Source of the DNA: Glandiceps talaboti
Lineage: Eukaryota; Hemichordata; Enteropneusta; Spengelidae
Assembly: GCF_964340395.1 (NCBI RefSeq)
Contig: NC_135562.1
Location: 7,328,134-7,392,133, forward strand
DNA: 64,000 nucleotides
Reading direction: 5' to 3'
Shown here piece by piece: positions 11,168-22,990 of this stretch (position 1 is the first letter of the stretch; each line of letters begins with the position of its first letter). The translations under genes were made by a program, and so were the position numbers. Under the pieces are notes generated by a model. It was given only the letters and a program-made list of their open reading frames with translations. It ran no database searches and was not told where the DNA came from.

Positions 11168-11280
11168 GACAGACAGACAGACACAGACAGAAACAAACAC
11201 TCAGATGGACAGACAGACAGACAGACAGACACATAAACAAACAGACAGATGGACAGACAGACAAACAGACACACACACAA

Positions 11281-11315
<35 letters not shown>
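11168..11315. repeat. (ACAG)n microsatellite
   Basis: Imperfect run of ACAG with ACAA, ACAC and AGATGG interruptions. Open frames across it on both strands are low-complexity artefacts. Confidence 0.95.
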
Positions 11316-11317
<2 letters not shown>

Positions 11318-13306
11318 AGCATAACATAACCTTCCTTTACCCAGGTATGATCTCACAGTCTTCTCCATTACTGAATTTTTGAAACTGCATATACAAATTA
11401 TGGTATGTTTTTGATTTTGAGCAATAAAATATTCATGTTTACTGTATAATATTATAGCCAGCATACCTGTCCAATGTACATGTGCAGTATATTGTATACA
11501 TACAAGAAAACATGCATATACATATACTATTATGGGAATTGAACTCTGGTCAATGTTCTACACCCTTTGCTTTTAACAAACACACCAATTCATTGAGTTG
11601 TCTAGTACAATTTGTTGTGACTTCCAGTTATGCATGTTGTCTGATCTATGAATGAATCCATTCATAGATCAGTGAATAGAGAAATGCCTGTCTTTCAATT
11701 TTGTGACTGCAGACTGTGTTTATCTGAAGGTAAAGAATTGATGTCTGTGTCGGTCTCACTGTGACTGTGTTATGCACTGAAGGCAAAAAAAAAATGATGC
11801 CTGTGTCTTTCTAGTGTGTCTTTCTAGTGTGACTACAGAAAAATGGGTGTCTTTTTCATGACCATGTTGCGCATTGGAAGTAAAGAAATGCTTGTTTTTC
11901 CATCAATTTTTTATTGGCAGTAAATGAGTAAAGATTTACTGCTGCTGGCCTTTCAAGTTTGGGCTGTATTATGTATTGAAGGCCAGACATCAGCAGGATA
12001 CAGTTATGTCACTATCATTGCATAGAAATGAAAACTAACTCAGAACCCATACCAAGACATTCACATACCTTTCCTAGGCGAGGTCCAATACATATAATGT
12101 AGAAAGTGCTGCAAAAATAAACTTTTGCTGTCATTTTTTTCAATAAAACTCGACCTATGCGCAGTTACAATCATTAAAAAAACTGAGGTTACTATACAAA
12201 GTTTTGCAATAGAGGTCAAAATGATATCAAAATTTAGTAATTTTAAAATCCCAATATGGCCACCAAATACTGCTGAATACGATGGGAGAAAAGAGTTATG
12301 ATTTTCCTCAAAAATAAAACAGTGAACCTATAAATGTCTCTTATTATTTCAAAAAGACCAGCAACAATCTTTCATTTACTAAAGTTCGGAGAGAATTGAA
12401 GACCTTTGATTTTCAGGGGAATTTTTCCCTGAGGTGTAGTTTTTTAATATAGATGGTGCCACATAAAAATACAAACACAGATTTTATCAACTGGAAAATT
12501 AAGAATTGTTCAAATTATTAAAAACAAACCAGCATATGTTACAGTCAGTATAGCTGTATTTGCTAGCCTAGAATCAGCCTGATGTCAACACAGGACTTGT
12601 CCTGCTGACGAAATTTGGCTTAAAAAAACCCCCCCAAAACAAACAAAAATAGAGATGTCATCTCCCCCCCCCCCATATTATACCAATGCTACATCATTTT
12701 CTGCTGAAATGTAAATAGAACCACAATATTCTATAATTCAGTTGACTATATAATGAATAACATAATGAACAGATTTACATGTAAAACTCCTAGACTCAAG
12801 TCCAAAGATGAAGTTAAACATACAAAGATTATCCCCTTCACTATTATTTCCCCTTTCATTCCTCAACTTTTTTCCGGTCACTAACTGTACAAAATACACT
12901 TTAAGTATGAAATTATGGATGAAAATTGGCAATCTCAAAGAAAATGAAGAAATATGTGATATTACATGATATACGCTGCCCTCACAGTCATCAAAGATGG
13001 TGCATGGTGTGATATGGGTGTTTTGACAAGCATACACAAATGTGTGTATTGTGCATGTGGCTGGCCTATTCATATGATTCTTAATTTGCGACAAAATTGA
13101 GCCAATTTTTATTCAATCATAAAAGATTCGCAAAACTGATTGTGGTGAATGAAAAAGGAACTCAGAAATGTTTTGCTGCAATGTGATATTTTGTGACCGG
13201 ATCATCATCAATTTCGATTTATGGACATCAGTAAATAATATTATGTGGAAATTAGATTATATATAACTGGTTAACATAGAATTCTTCATCAATATTGTAA
13301 TCTTCT
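11316..13306. other. Non-coding, nothing firmly recognised
   Basis: No convincing gene. There is an 11-base C run at 12664-12674. A 118-codon minus-strand frame at 12738-13094 has no recognisable domain and no repeat-derived explanation; it is left uncalled. Confidence 0.5.
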
Positions 13307-13600
13307 TCATTGGTATGCTGAGTAAATTACTCCAACGTTTTGAAATGTGCTATGACCTTCTTCTTCAGTAGGGTCACTGCTCTCCCTGATGTTGTTGTAT
13401 TGTTCATCAGGAGTGTGTTGATGATCAGTGCTGTTATGGGTATGGGTATGTGATAGTGTTGCCCCATCATCACCATGATGAGAAGACTCACAGCTGAATA
13501 TTATTGCCTTCTGTTTATACATGCTCCATTCATTATGGTGTCTAGTTTTTGGCGCCAAAATGATTGTCTGATCTGCCTGTCAATCATAACATGATTAGCA
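13307..13600 (-). pseudogene. Penelope-like (GIY-YIG) retroelement C-terminal tail, frameshifted
   Basis: In one minus-strand frame, 13577-13597 reads NHVMIDR, like the NHVIDW motif that follows the GIY-YIG core in Penelope-like elements. After a frame change the sequence continues from about 13560 with KTRHHNEWS, KQKAII, then HHGDDGATLSHTHTH. This resembles the family tail, in which a REAI-type motif is followed by MNRD(D/E)G and LSHT. The order and spacing match, but the catalytic core and reverse transcriptase are absent. This is a 5'-truncated, frameshifted relic. Assignment rests on motif recall, not an alignment, so a different GIY-YIG-bearing element is possible. Confidence 0.5.
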
Positions 13601-13779
13601 TTATACCATATGTGTATGTAGTGTATGGTTATGATACTGGAACCCTAGATAATGTTTACCACTAGAAAATGTTGTATTTTTGCTGTTTTCAAGTAGTTTC
13701 AATTCTCAAAGACTGATTTTTACTATTTCCCTGACTGTTACGTTTAATTGTGGCATATGTATAAGACCTAAAAACAATT
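13601..13779. other. Short non-coding interval
   Basis: Nothing recognised between the retroelement relic and R2 copy 1. Confidence 0.5.
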
Positions 13780-14160
13780 GTATCGGTTACCCCCCCCCCC
13801 CCCCCCCCCACCATGCTTTTTCACTCCTGACCCTAAACTTTTTTTTTTACATATCTGAGAAAAACATAATAAAGTCGCAAAAATTGTGAAGTCTCACGAG
13901 AAATAGTGGATGTGGAAACTGATACCAACTTAAAAAGACAAAATAAAACTGTTCTTCCCAATCTGTAATGGCTTTACATCTGATGAAAAGAAATAAACAA
14001 CACAGGGATCATTTTCAAAATGATGGAAACCTGAACTAGACACTCACACAGAAAAAAATATACAATAAAAAAAAAAAAAAAAAATTAACCTACTGCACCT
14101 ATTCTAAAATTTAGCATAATTGGAACCACACTTTTTTTTTTTAATTAGGCCTAAGCAGGC
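13780..14160 (+). repeat. Dispersed repeat R2, copy 1, with a 20-C tract
   Basis: From about 13885 to 14150 it matches 17724-17985 in the same orientation; shared blocks include GTCTCACGAGAAATAGTGGA, AAATAAACAACACAG and CTGAACTAGACACTCACACA, ending in a T run and TTAGGCCT. The left part contains 20 C (13790-13809) inside a block whose reverse complement resembles 48885-48945, where the same place reads GGTGGGGTCGGGTAACC. The C run may therefore be an expansion within the repeat. The origin of R2 is unknown. Confidence 0.75.
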
Positions 14161-15261
14161 ATTTTTGTTACTTCTTATTTTTGTGGGTTCTTTGTCCAGC
14201 GAAATAAATAAAAAAAGTCCAGGTTTATGGTGTATTTCTAGAGAAATGTATGTATTTAAGAATAAATGTGTTGCTGGTGATCAGAAGTTAGGGTATACGA
14301 TACATATTTGATATGATTTTTGTAGAAATTACACATATATCTATTGATAAATACTGGAGCATTCATCAGACGTTCAGTTTCTTTATCAAATAGTTTTGTC
14401 TGATACTTCAGAAGTAAATGAGAACTAAAATTGACTTTATTCTCTTTGTCTAGTTCCACACACCTCAGCAAGCCCTTTCAAGAAGTTTGAATTGAATGAA
14501 ACAGGATTATAAATATTCTATTGAATAACGTGCATGAAGCAAATGTACATGACTTACAAGTAGAATATCAACATAAGTACATATATGACCTAGATTAAAT
14601 TAAGAAATAAAAAAGAAAATAATGAATAAACTAACTATACTTGACACTTTCGTACAAATATCCTTTCGACAGTAACTTTTTGAATCATGTATTTTTAATG
14701 ATGATACTCTCATTTCTATTGTAATTATAATAGCTTTGTGAAGTGCCTTTCAACAGATAGTGTAACTTTATATATTATAGTCATTCATTCATTCATTCAT
14801 TTATTTATTTATTTGTAATTATTTCATGTATTTCTAGGCCATCCTAGGGCATCGGCCCATAACACAATATACAGAAAGTTTACACATGACAGGAAAAAAT
14901 ATATATGATATATATAAAATATGTAATATATAATTATAAGAGTCAGTGCATATTCATGACTATTTATCTGAAGGAAATAAGTACCTAGGGGTCATGAATA
15001 TTCAGTGTTCATCTAATCCATATTCATATCTGCTAAGACCCATCGTGCAATGTCAGTGTATTACTGAACGAATAATAGGGGCGAAAAAGTGTTTTAATTT
15101 GGTGTTTTTTGGCAATTGTAAACACTTAATACGTTGTGAAATGATGAAATTACTATCCAGAACCCAAAGTTTATGAAAAATACCTTTAATTCTTGAATAG
15201 CGTTCCCCTTAAAATATGAAGTGGAACACTGGACTTTATAAATTATATTGAGAGTAAATGT
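14161..15261. other. Non-coding; short ATTC/ATTT microsatellite
   Basis: No gene seen. 14782-14814 is a run of ATTC changing to ATTT, followed by an A+T-rich patch. The remainder shows nothing recognisable. Confidence 0.55.
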
Positions 15262-15516
15262 ATTTATACGTCACCTGTCACCAATCTCGCATTCTGATTG
15301 GTCGAGAGCCCTGCAGATACACAGGCGTATTTTTCACCAACAGCCGAATTTCGTAGTCGCAGGTGACGTATAAATATGTTATTTGCCAAATACTGTTCCA
15401 CATCTTGCTGCTCGAGGTAATTTTTCTGGTATAACGGCTCGCCTCCGGCTCTCCGTTATACCAGAAGAAATTACCTCTCGCAGCAAGATATGGAACGGTA
15501 TTTGGCAAATAACATA
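15262..15516. mobile_element. Two abutting palindromes (foldback element)
   Basis: A perfect 16-bp inverted repeat, ATTTATACGTCACCTG (15262-15277) and its complement (15360-15375), encloses about 80 bp. It touches a second hairpin whose arms of about 62 bp run inward from 15375 and 15516 (TATGTTATTTGCCAAATAC at one end, its complement at the other) with only a few mismatches. The centre is the G+C-rich GGCTCGCCTCCGGCTCTCCG near 15436-15456. The high arm identity indicates a young foldback or MITE insertion. Confidence 0.8.
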
Positions 15517-16184
15517 TACATATGTATACACTCATATCTATTTGTCTGCCTGTATTGTGTAGTGTCTACATGTTATGATGACAAGGATTTATTCTGTTGT
15601 TTGTTGTTGTTTATCAGAGAGGGAGGGGCAATACACTCAGCGGGAGGGGGAGGAGCAATATACTGGGCTCTTTTATTCAGGTTGCATCTCACAATCATAC
15701 AGTACATGTTATGAATTCTCTGAAATAACAATATTGCTATTAACAATTTCAAACATCAAAAGAAAGGTAACTTCATGTCATAGTCAGGCTTGCCAGCTAT
15801 CCGGCGCTATTTGTCTCAGACTAATACGAATTCATTGATTTTGGATACTTGCAGTATAGAATTAAAATGAGTCTCACAGACCTGGCTGTACCACGAAGTT
15901 GTAAAATTGAATCACCTTATTACAGAAGGTCATTCCATTATGAGATATTGGTTAAATGATCGAAATAGTCGATGCAAAATATTGATGTGTTTATGGCTCA
16001 AGGCGATAGTACAGGATGTTAGATATGCTTTAACAGCTAAACCTGCACTTTATTGTCTGCTGTCTTCATCTCAGAATGAATGGTAATGTAGTGAATTGTG
16101 TGGCCTGAAAATATTAACTTTCTAATAATATTGTGAGCCAGGGTGCCAGAATACGAAAAATGTCTTTTCCTCTTTGAAGTTGGA

Positions 16185-16216
<32 letters not shown>

Positions 16217-17694
16217 ATGGGGAGTTGTATTAGGAAAGGGGTGGGGGTAAACTTGTTAGATTTGTTTCCGTCACTGCAAATTTAAATGCTTTCATGGTGA
16301 TGCTTACAAAAATGCATGGATAGTTTTCTCCAAAAGTACTTCCTCACAAACTGTCAGAAATGTTGAAATATGAATTCATATAATGCATGTTTCCTAGCAT
16401 TAGACGTGTTATGATTAAGTAATGAGGAATGCCATGGATCGTGATGTGATATGAATGTTGCTAGTTTCTGCCACTAGAGGGAGCTATTTGTAGGATAGGT
16501 ATATTGTACATCATATGTAGGTCTTGGATACATTTAGGTTGTGTACAAATGTGGTATTAAAATTAGAAAAGTGCATGAAAGAGCTGATATTTATTACAGT
16601 ACGGAATACTTTTGGAGAAGAAAGTATATGTATTTCTTGTGAGATGACGCCAGAGTCGTAGATCTTAACTGATTATAATTCACAGACACACTCAAACTAC
16701 ATGTATGCAGTGTTTTATTGATGTCTCTTGGAAATATCAGATTCATGTAGGTCTGCTGAGTACAAAGTGAAATTTACAGTTTCTGTATATTTCAGAATAC
16801 CACATGTATGTATGATGTGACCAGGCTTTGGAACTTGGGAAGAATTCATTTAATTCTATCTGAAAAGCTGAAAGAGCATCATAAATAGCCAAGCTGAACG
16901 CATTTGAACAAATAATACGGATTTATACCCTTATTGTTCTTCATCACATCAACGCAAATGCACGTTATATGATGTGATCAGCTGTCTCTTTATAGTTTTC
17001 TTGCATGCGTGTCCTTTCATGTTCCCATTATTAGGCGTATGTATAGTTTGTATTTAATGTTTTCATCTCATTGTGTCCGTCCCTGGTGTACTGTAGTAAT
17101 TTAAAAATTCCTCAGAGAGAAAGGTTGAGAATTTTTTGACGTTATAGCTTTTAAAGTTTTATAGCTGGAACATAAATAGATACTATAAACCTGAGGTCAT
17201 CACCAAAGGCATTAAAACATATAAACTGTATGGCTGAGTCAATATCAGTGTACCAGCAGAACTATTATCCATTCCCAAGAGAGTTACTTGAAACGTATGT
17301 TTTTAAGAACAATTTCGAGCAGAAGGTTGTATAATTTCATCCGTCAATATTGTCATAAAAAGTGGGCATAGAGCATGTCATGTGAGAACTCTTGTCATCC
17401 TAAAGTAGGTATCGTAGAATGCCGAAAATGGAATCATATTGTCTTTGGGATTTGATTTGAATTCGACAGTGACTGTGACCTTTGACCTGGTGATTTGCAT
17501 TCTTCTAGTAAAATTTTTAGGACCACTGATAGTTTTAGCACGTTAGCTGTGACATAACCAGTTTTTGCAAAGACCAGTAAGTAGTTAAAATCTACTGTCC
17601 TGGATTCCCGTATTATTTACAGGAGTTCCTTACCAAAATTATGGTACCTGGTATATATGGAAATCTTCAGTAAATTTGACCAGATTTCCATATA
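15517..17694. other. Non-coding; (GT)15 at 16186-16215
   Basis: No convincing gene. A perfect (TG)n run occupies 16186-16215. Around 16880-16950 there is a diverged fragment of the ACAAGCCAAG-ended family (ATAGCCAAGCTGAACGCATT). Other sequence is unassigned. Confidence 0.5.
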
Positions 17695-17990
17695 TTTCCA
17701 AAATAATAACATCACAAAAACTTTGTGAAGTCTCACGAGAAATAGTGGATGCGGAAACTGACATCAACCTAAAAAGACAATATAAAACTGTTCTTCCTAT
17801 CTGTAATGGCTGTACATCTGATAGAAAGAAATAAACAACACAGAGACCATTTGGAAAACAATGGAAAACCTGAACTAGACACTCACACATGAAAAAATAT
17901 AATAAAGTGAAATAAAAAATCTATTTACCCCACCTATACCTAAAATTGAGCGTAACCAGAACCACAGAATTTTTTTTATTAGGCCTTACT
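17695..17990 (+). repeat. Dispersed repeat R2, copy 2
   Basis: Direct-orientation copy of 13850-14160 about 3.85 kb upstream, with scattered substitutions. Ends in GTAACCAGAACCACAGAA, a T run and TTAGGCCT. The minus-strand open frame across it (17639-17890) shows no domain I recognise. Confidence 0.75.
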
Positions 17991-18354
17991 AATACATAAG
18001 AAAATGTAATATATCAATGCAAGCTGACTTCCTTGAACTTTGAACTCTCAACTTAACATCAACAAGTTGTAAAATTTATAACTTCAAACCAGCAGGTGTG
18101 CATAAGAAGGAAGATAGAATTCAGGTAGTAATGTTTTATTACCGAGAGTCAAATGTCAAACGCTAGGTATTCAAAGAGAAACTGTAAAACATACACCAAA
18201 TGACTCATGATGGCCAATAAATTTTAAAGGCTAGCTATTTTCACCTGCTATAACATGTATTTACAGTTGATGTGTTTAATGCATGAATGTGTGTGTCATA
18301 TCTCATGTAGTAAGTCCCAAGGGAATCTATTTTATTTTTTATTCATTTGCAATG
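17991..18354. other. Non-coding, nothing recognised
   Basis: Ordinary A+T-rich sequence. Confidence 0.5.
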
Positions 18355-18800
18355 TTCATGTCACACTTTATTGGAATGTTTAGTTGAACTATTAATTCAC
18401 AGGAAATTAAATACTGTTGGTGAATAAAAAAAAAAAAAATTATTCTTACAAAATACACTGCTCTTGCATCTGACACTTTACTGGAATATTCAATTGAAAT
18501 TAATTCAAAGGAAATTAAATATAGATGACTTATTTCTTATAAAATAAAATGAACTGTCGTTACACACGCATCTCAGTATGTTACAACCTCTGTATGTCAC
18601 ATTTTATCGGAATGTTGAGTTTACATATTAATTGACAGGAAATTACATATTGTTAGTGAATTAAAATAAGAAATTATTTCTATGAAATAAAATATGGTAC
18701 CTCATGCTACTCTATTTCACCACAACGCAGTGCAGGCATGTCACACTTTACTGGAATGTTCAGTTTAAATATTAATTCACAGGAAATTAAACATTGTTCA
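18355..18800. repeat. Degenerate tandem repeat, four units of about 110-145 bp
   Basis: Each unit holds (C/G)ACA(C/T)TTTA(C/T)(T/C)GGAATG followed by ATTAATTCACAGGAAATTA, at about 18363, 18471, 18597 and 18741. Spacers contain A runs and AAATAAAAT. There is no coding potential. Confidence 0.8.
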
Positions 18801-18881
18801 ATGGTAAAACTATAATTGAAATGCTGTGCTCTTGCATGTGAGCACATTGTACATGCCAACAAACCAGAAATCAGTGCAGTC

Positions 18882-18886
<5 letters not shown>

Positions 18887-18976
<90 letters not shown>

Positions 18977-19028
18977 GACAGACAGAGACAGAGCAGAGAT
19001 AGAGACAGAGACAGACAGAGAGGGAGAT

Positions 19029-19061
<33 letters not shown>

Positions 19062-19115
19062 GAGGGAGATAGAGACAGACAGACAGACAGAGAGACAGAG
19101 AGAGACAGAGAGAGA
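18887..19115. repeat. (GA)n and (GACA)n microsatellite
   Basis: A pure GA run (18887-18968) passes into mixed GACA and GAGA. Open frames of up to 150 codons on both strands are low-complexity artefacts. Confidence 0.97.
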
Positions 19116-20164
19116 ATACAGAACATAGAACAAAAATCAAGGAAAAGACATGAATACATTTAAATTTGAGAACATTATCCGTCCTTCAACTGTAAATGTA
19201 TACTTTCATCCACCTACAATTCCTTTGTTTATTATGTTTTAATCAGGGGAAGTTTACAGTAACAGATTAATGATAGAGAATTCACTCACTCCATACTAAA
19301 TTTTTCAAATTTGTCACGACCATAGTTATCAAAATCACGAGTCCCAGAAGTGTGGCATAAACACGTGTTGCGTGGCAAGAATTTAATGATGAAGAGAAGC
19401 TAGTACTCATTGTTATCTCATTCTCGTAGTTATCTCATTCTCGTAAGCTAGAGCTTATTCTCGATGATGAAGGATTTTTCCAGTTAAACAAAACGATATT
19501 CCACATAATTCCAGCAAAAGTACAATAATAGCTTGTATATTTGACTAGTTTCGCATCTCAGCAGGTCGGCCTTTTCATGAATTTTGAATTCCAAATAATT
19601 TGATGCTGATAAGAATGGTATTAAATTTCACTTTTGTTCCAAACACAGCTAGAAAATTTCACCTGAAATTTTCGACTGCACACTTCAGTCTTTGTCAGCA
19701 GATTTGATAAAAAAAATGGTGTACCTCAAATTAGAAAGTCTGTGAATGATCAATGTAGCAGTTATTGTATATGTAATCAGATGTAATGACATCGTTATCC
19801 CATAAGACGTTGAGAAGTTATTGATGTGTACGATTTCAATTCAGCTCCTTCTGCTAGTAAATATTGTTCCGCCTCAATGGCAACAAATACATCAATGAAT
19901 ACAGCGCCACTTCATTTCCTGTCATCCTAAGACTGTCAGGAAACAATTTAAAAAGAAAAAAATCATGTTTCTTGAAATATACTCAAGTCATTACGTATTC
20001 CAATTCAATTCAGTTTTATTACAATATTATCAACACTGCACTGAACAAAGACAACAGAGTGATATCATAATTACTGGGATGTCACCCACTGATCATTTTT
20101 TAAATAAGAATTTGTGTGATTACAGTCTCTACTTATTGGCATAAAAATGAAGTCATAAGGGAAT
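19116..20164. other. Non-coding, nothing recognised
   Basis: No gene or family assigned. An 18-bp unit containing GTTATCTCATTCTCGTA is present twice near 19410-19446. Confidence 0.5.
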
Positions 20165-21450
20165 TATTATTTTTTTTGTACCCCGCACAAGCCAAGATGT
20201 ATGCATTTTAACTGAAAATATGGGATTTATTCTTTGATTGTAGTATAAATATGTCATACATAGTCATTACATGTGTAGTTTTGGAGTGTTCACAATTCTC
20301 AGTATCTGAAATACAATATTATTATTACTACCTACATGTAGGCACAGCATAGATATCATGAACATTCAGTGTCTTGGGTCAACCCCATAACTTCAGCTCC
20401 ACGCGCTTCACATGCATTACTACACAGCCACATGTGAAAATAAGTCAACCTTCTTGTTCTATTTTGACCCTCTATCTTGAGAAAAATAGCTATTGCAGGC
20501 ACTAAGAATTGTTTTCTCTCGCTTAATTTTACTGAATGCACAGGTATACATTATATAAACTGACCACCTCAGTCAGTTTACATGGAGTAAAATTTACACC
20601 ATGTGCAAGCCAATTTGTATGCATTCAAACTGAAAATAAGCGATTTATTTTCTGATCATAATGTAACACAATAATGTGTAACTGTGTCATAGTTCATTAG
20701 TGTAGTATATCAACTTCATTACATGTAAAGTTCTGTTACAGGAGTTTTCAAAATATGAGTCAAAATGATCAAAATGACTGTTTCTCATAATTTTAGATCT
20801 ATACTGTCTTGTATACCAACTGACCAGCTTCATTTGTTATACGTGTATAGAGAATAATGTTTATACCCCACACAAGCCAAGTTGTACGTTTTCAAACAGA
20901 AAGTACAGGATTGATTTTGTGGGTCATGCTACATCATATGTCGTTTTAATTAATTTGCATATCATTACCTACATCATTACATGTATATCATTAGGACTTC
21001 ACATGTACAAATTTAGTACTCAAAATATCAGTCAAAATTTTAAAAAATACATTATATGTATTATATCCCCATGTTTTCTTAATTTCAGCTAATATGTACA
21101 TGTATGTATGTATATGTAAGATATTATTTCCCTATATTTTTCTTCGTTCAGGTGAGGAAAACAAGAGTGACACTACAAGTCACAGGACAAGTAGTGACAA
21201 ACTCTTAGGTCATGAGCATTTTCTGGCTGAATGAGGAAGTGAAATATTTTGGATAATATAATTACCTTCTCAAACATAATTCATGAAAAATTGGGAAAAA
21301 TATGGTGATTTGGAATGTTTTGACTTTGTATTTTGAACTCCACAGAACCAGTGACATAGACATGGGTTGTTGTGACGTAGAATAACCAGGGTATATAATC
21401 CATATTTTCTGTTCAAAGACAATATCTTGGCTTGTGCATGGTATAATGAA
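20165..21450. mobile_element. Cluster of ACAAGCCAAG-ended repeats with a hairpin core
   Basis: Three direct copies start near 20178 (GCACAAGCCAAG), 20603 (GTGCAAGCCAAT) and 20870 (CACAAGCCAAG). Each is followed by TGTA(T/C)G.ATTCAAAC.GAAA and a G.GATTTAT block. An inverted end (ATGGATTATATACC reversed, then CTTGGCTTGTGCATGG) closes the cluster at 21390-21445. Between them, 21126-21256 is an imperfect foldback. A matching hairpin plus inverted end lies at 36302-36620. It is probably a non-autonomous element family with tandem or nested insertions; no protein is encoded. Confidence 0.65.
21126..21256. repeat. Foldback hairpin, family H2 copy 1
   Basis: The left arm TATATTTTTCTTCGTTCAGG pairs with the right arm ending CTGAATGAGGAAGTGAAATA. 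Inner parts contain GTGACA/TGTCAC and AGTAGTGACAAAC. The homologous hairpin at 36302-36435 keeps the same arms with differences. Confidence 0.7.
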
Positions 21451-21991
21451 TGTTATTCTCCACTATATATTAGTTCATTCAGCTGGAAAATACTTCTAAC
21501 TTACAAGCTTCATACGTGTTACCACTCATGTTTGAGTCATAGTTGAGACACTTATGTCACAAGTACTGAACCAAGAACTAATTGAGGAAAATGCATAATT
21601 ATGAGATTAAAATGCTGAGCGCTAGGAGTGAGATGAATAAGAATGAGGCTATGGTTGGTATACCATGCTTTCCCGCATGTAGAAATTGGATTAGTTCAAA
21701 TAAAACTAGATTCATTTCCTATTTTGGAGATGAACACGTTCCACTGTGTGAATCCAAGAAGAAATGCGATATCTCGGTGTCTAGGAGGACCATTTAATTA
21801 TTCTATGTAGTACTTTTCTTTCTACATGTAGTAGTGTCCCAATCTCTCATCTGTTCGTTTCACTTGAAAATAATGTCAAATATTGTATTCTGCACTTTAA
21901 TACGACCAGTGGGAAATATCATTTGTCAATGAATAAACTATTATAAAGTTTATACTGCCTCGTTCAATCACAGAATGTGCTTTCTACACGT
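21451..21991. other. Non-coding, nothing recognised
   Basis: A 71-codon plus-strand frame at 21582-21797 has no known domain; it is not called as a gene. Confidence 0.5.
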
Positions 21992-22355
21992 ACATGCCAT
22001 GTGAACATGAATCGTGATGCCATGTTCACATGATGTCATGTGAACATGAATCATGATGCCATGTGAACATGAATCGTGATGCCATGTGAACATGAATCGT
22101 GATGCCATGTTCATATGATGCCATGTGAACATGAATCGTGATGCCATGTTCACATGATGCCATGTGAACATGAATCGTGATGCCATATTCACATGATGCC
22201 ATGTGAACATGAATGGTGAGGCCATGTTCACATGATGCCATGTGAACATGAATCGTGATGCCATATTCACATGATGCCATGTGAACATGAATCGTGATGC
22301 CATATTCACATGATGCCATGTGAACATGAATCGTGATGCCATGTGAACATGATGT
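21992..22355. repeat. 39-bp palindromic minisatellite
   Basis: The typical unit joins CATGTGAACATG, about 11 bases (AATCGTGATGC) and CATGTTCACATG, then ATGC. The two 12-mers are exact reverse complements, so every full unit can fold into a hairpin. Some units lack the second 12-mer (24-bp short form, about 22058-22105). A few units read CATATTCACATG, which breaks one pair. 39 bp gives a 13-residue open frame on the minus strand, without coding meaning in my view. Confidence 0.95.
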
Positions 22356-22439
22356 CAATTCAGCTCATAGATCGATTGCCTTGGTATTTCGTGTGGACAT
22401 TACTTAGGTTGTGTAGATGGAAATTGTTCAAATGAAAAT
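22356..22439. other. Short spacer
   Basis: Nothing recognised between the two repeat arrays. Confidence 0.4.
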
Positions 22440-22990
22440 GACCACATCAGAAACGTTTTGGGTCAGAAAATGTGATTTTTGGTCAAAACACTTAAACTCC
22501 AAAACTACTGGGCAGATTGGCCTGAAATTCGGTTTGAATGATGTTAGGGTGTTTAGTTTAAGAATTGTTCATGACACTATGAATGATCCCCCTCAGTGAC
22601 ATGCAAATTAGGGCTAAAATGTGTAGGGGTCAATAATCTGTACTTCAAAAGTACTGAGCAGATTGGGATGAAATTTAATGGGGATGCCTATAGGGATGTG
22701 TACATGAAGATTTAGTCACAATATGATCATCCAATGAGCCGTATGCAAATTAGGTCTAAAAATCTCTCTCAATTTTGGTCAGAAACTTATATCTTGAAAA
22801 CTACATGGTGAATGTGGCTGAAACATGGTAGGGATGTTTCTGGAGGTGTTATCTGCAGTTTGTGTTCAAAACAATTGGCCCTAGCAACCATGGCCACGCC
22901 CTTAGCAACAGTGAAGTGATAATAACAACAGAGACAGGGTAGGTAAATGAATAAAGAATCAAAAAATGTATGTTAACATGCCTAGCAACA
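22440..22990. repeat. Degenerate tandem repeat of about 145-150 bp
   Basis: Blocks like AAAACTACTGGGCAGATTGG recur at about 22497, 22643 and 22794. ATGCAAATTAGG-type blocks recur at 22601 and 22743. The last unit passes into CTAGCAACCATGGCCACGCC. A related two-unit repeat is at 57890-58130. Non-coding. Confidence 0.75.

Noticed and set aside
17639-17890. 83-codon protein on the minus strand of R2
   Set aside because: The R2 copy at 13.9 kb does not keep a matching open frame, so it is unlikely to be coding now.
18707-19163. Ser/Leu-rich or Arg/Glu-rich proteins of 100-150 residues
   Set aside because: They are translations of the GA/GACA microsatellite.
21968-22358. His/Met-rich 13-residue repeat protein on the minus strand
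   Set aside because: It is a product of the 39-bp palindromic minisatellite; several frames are open together.
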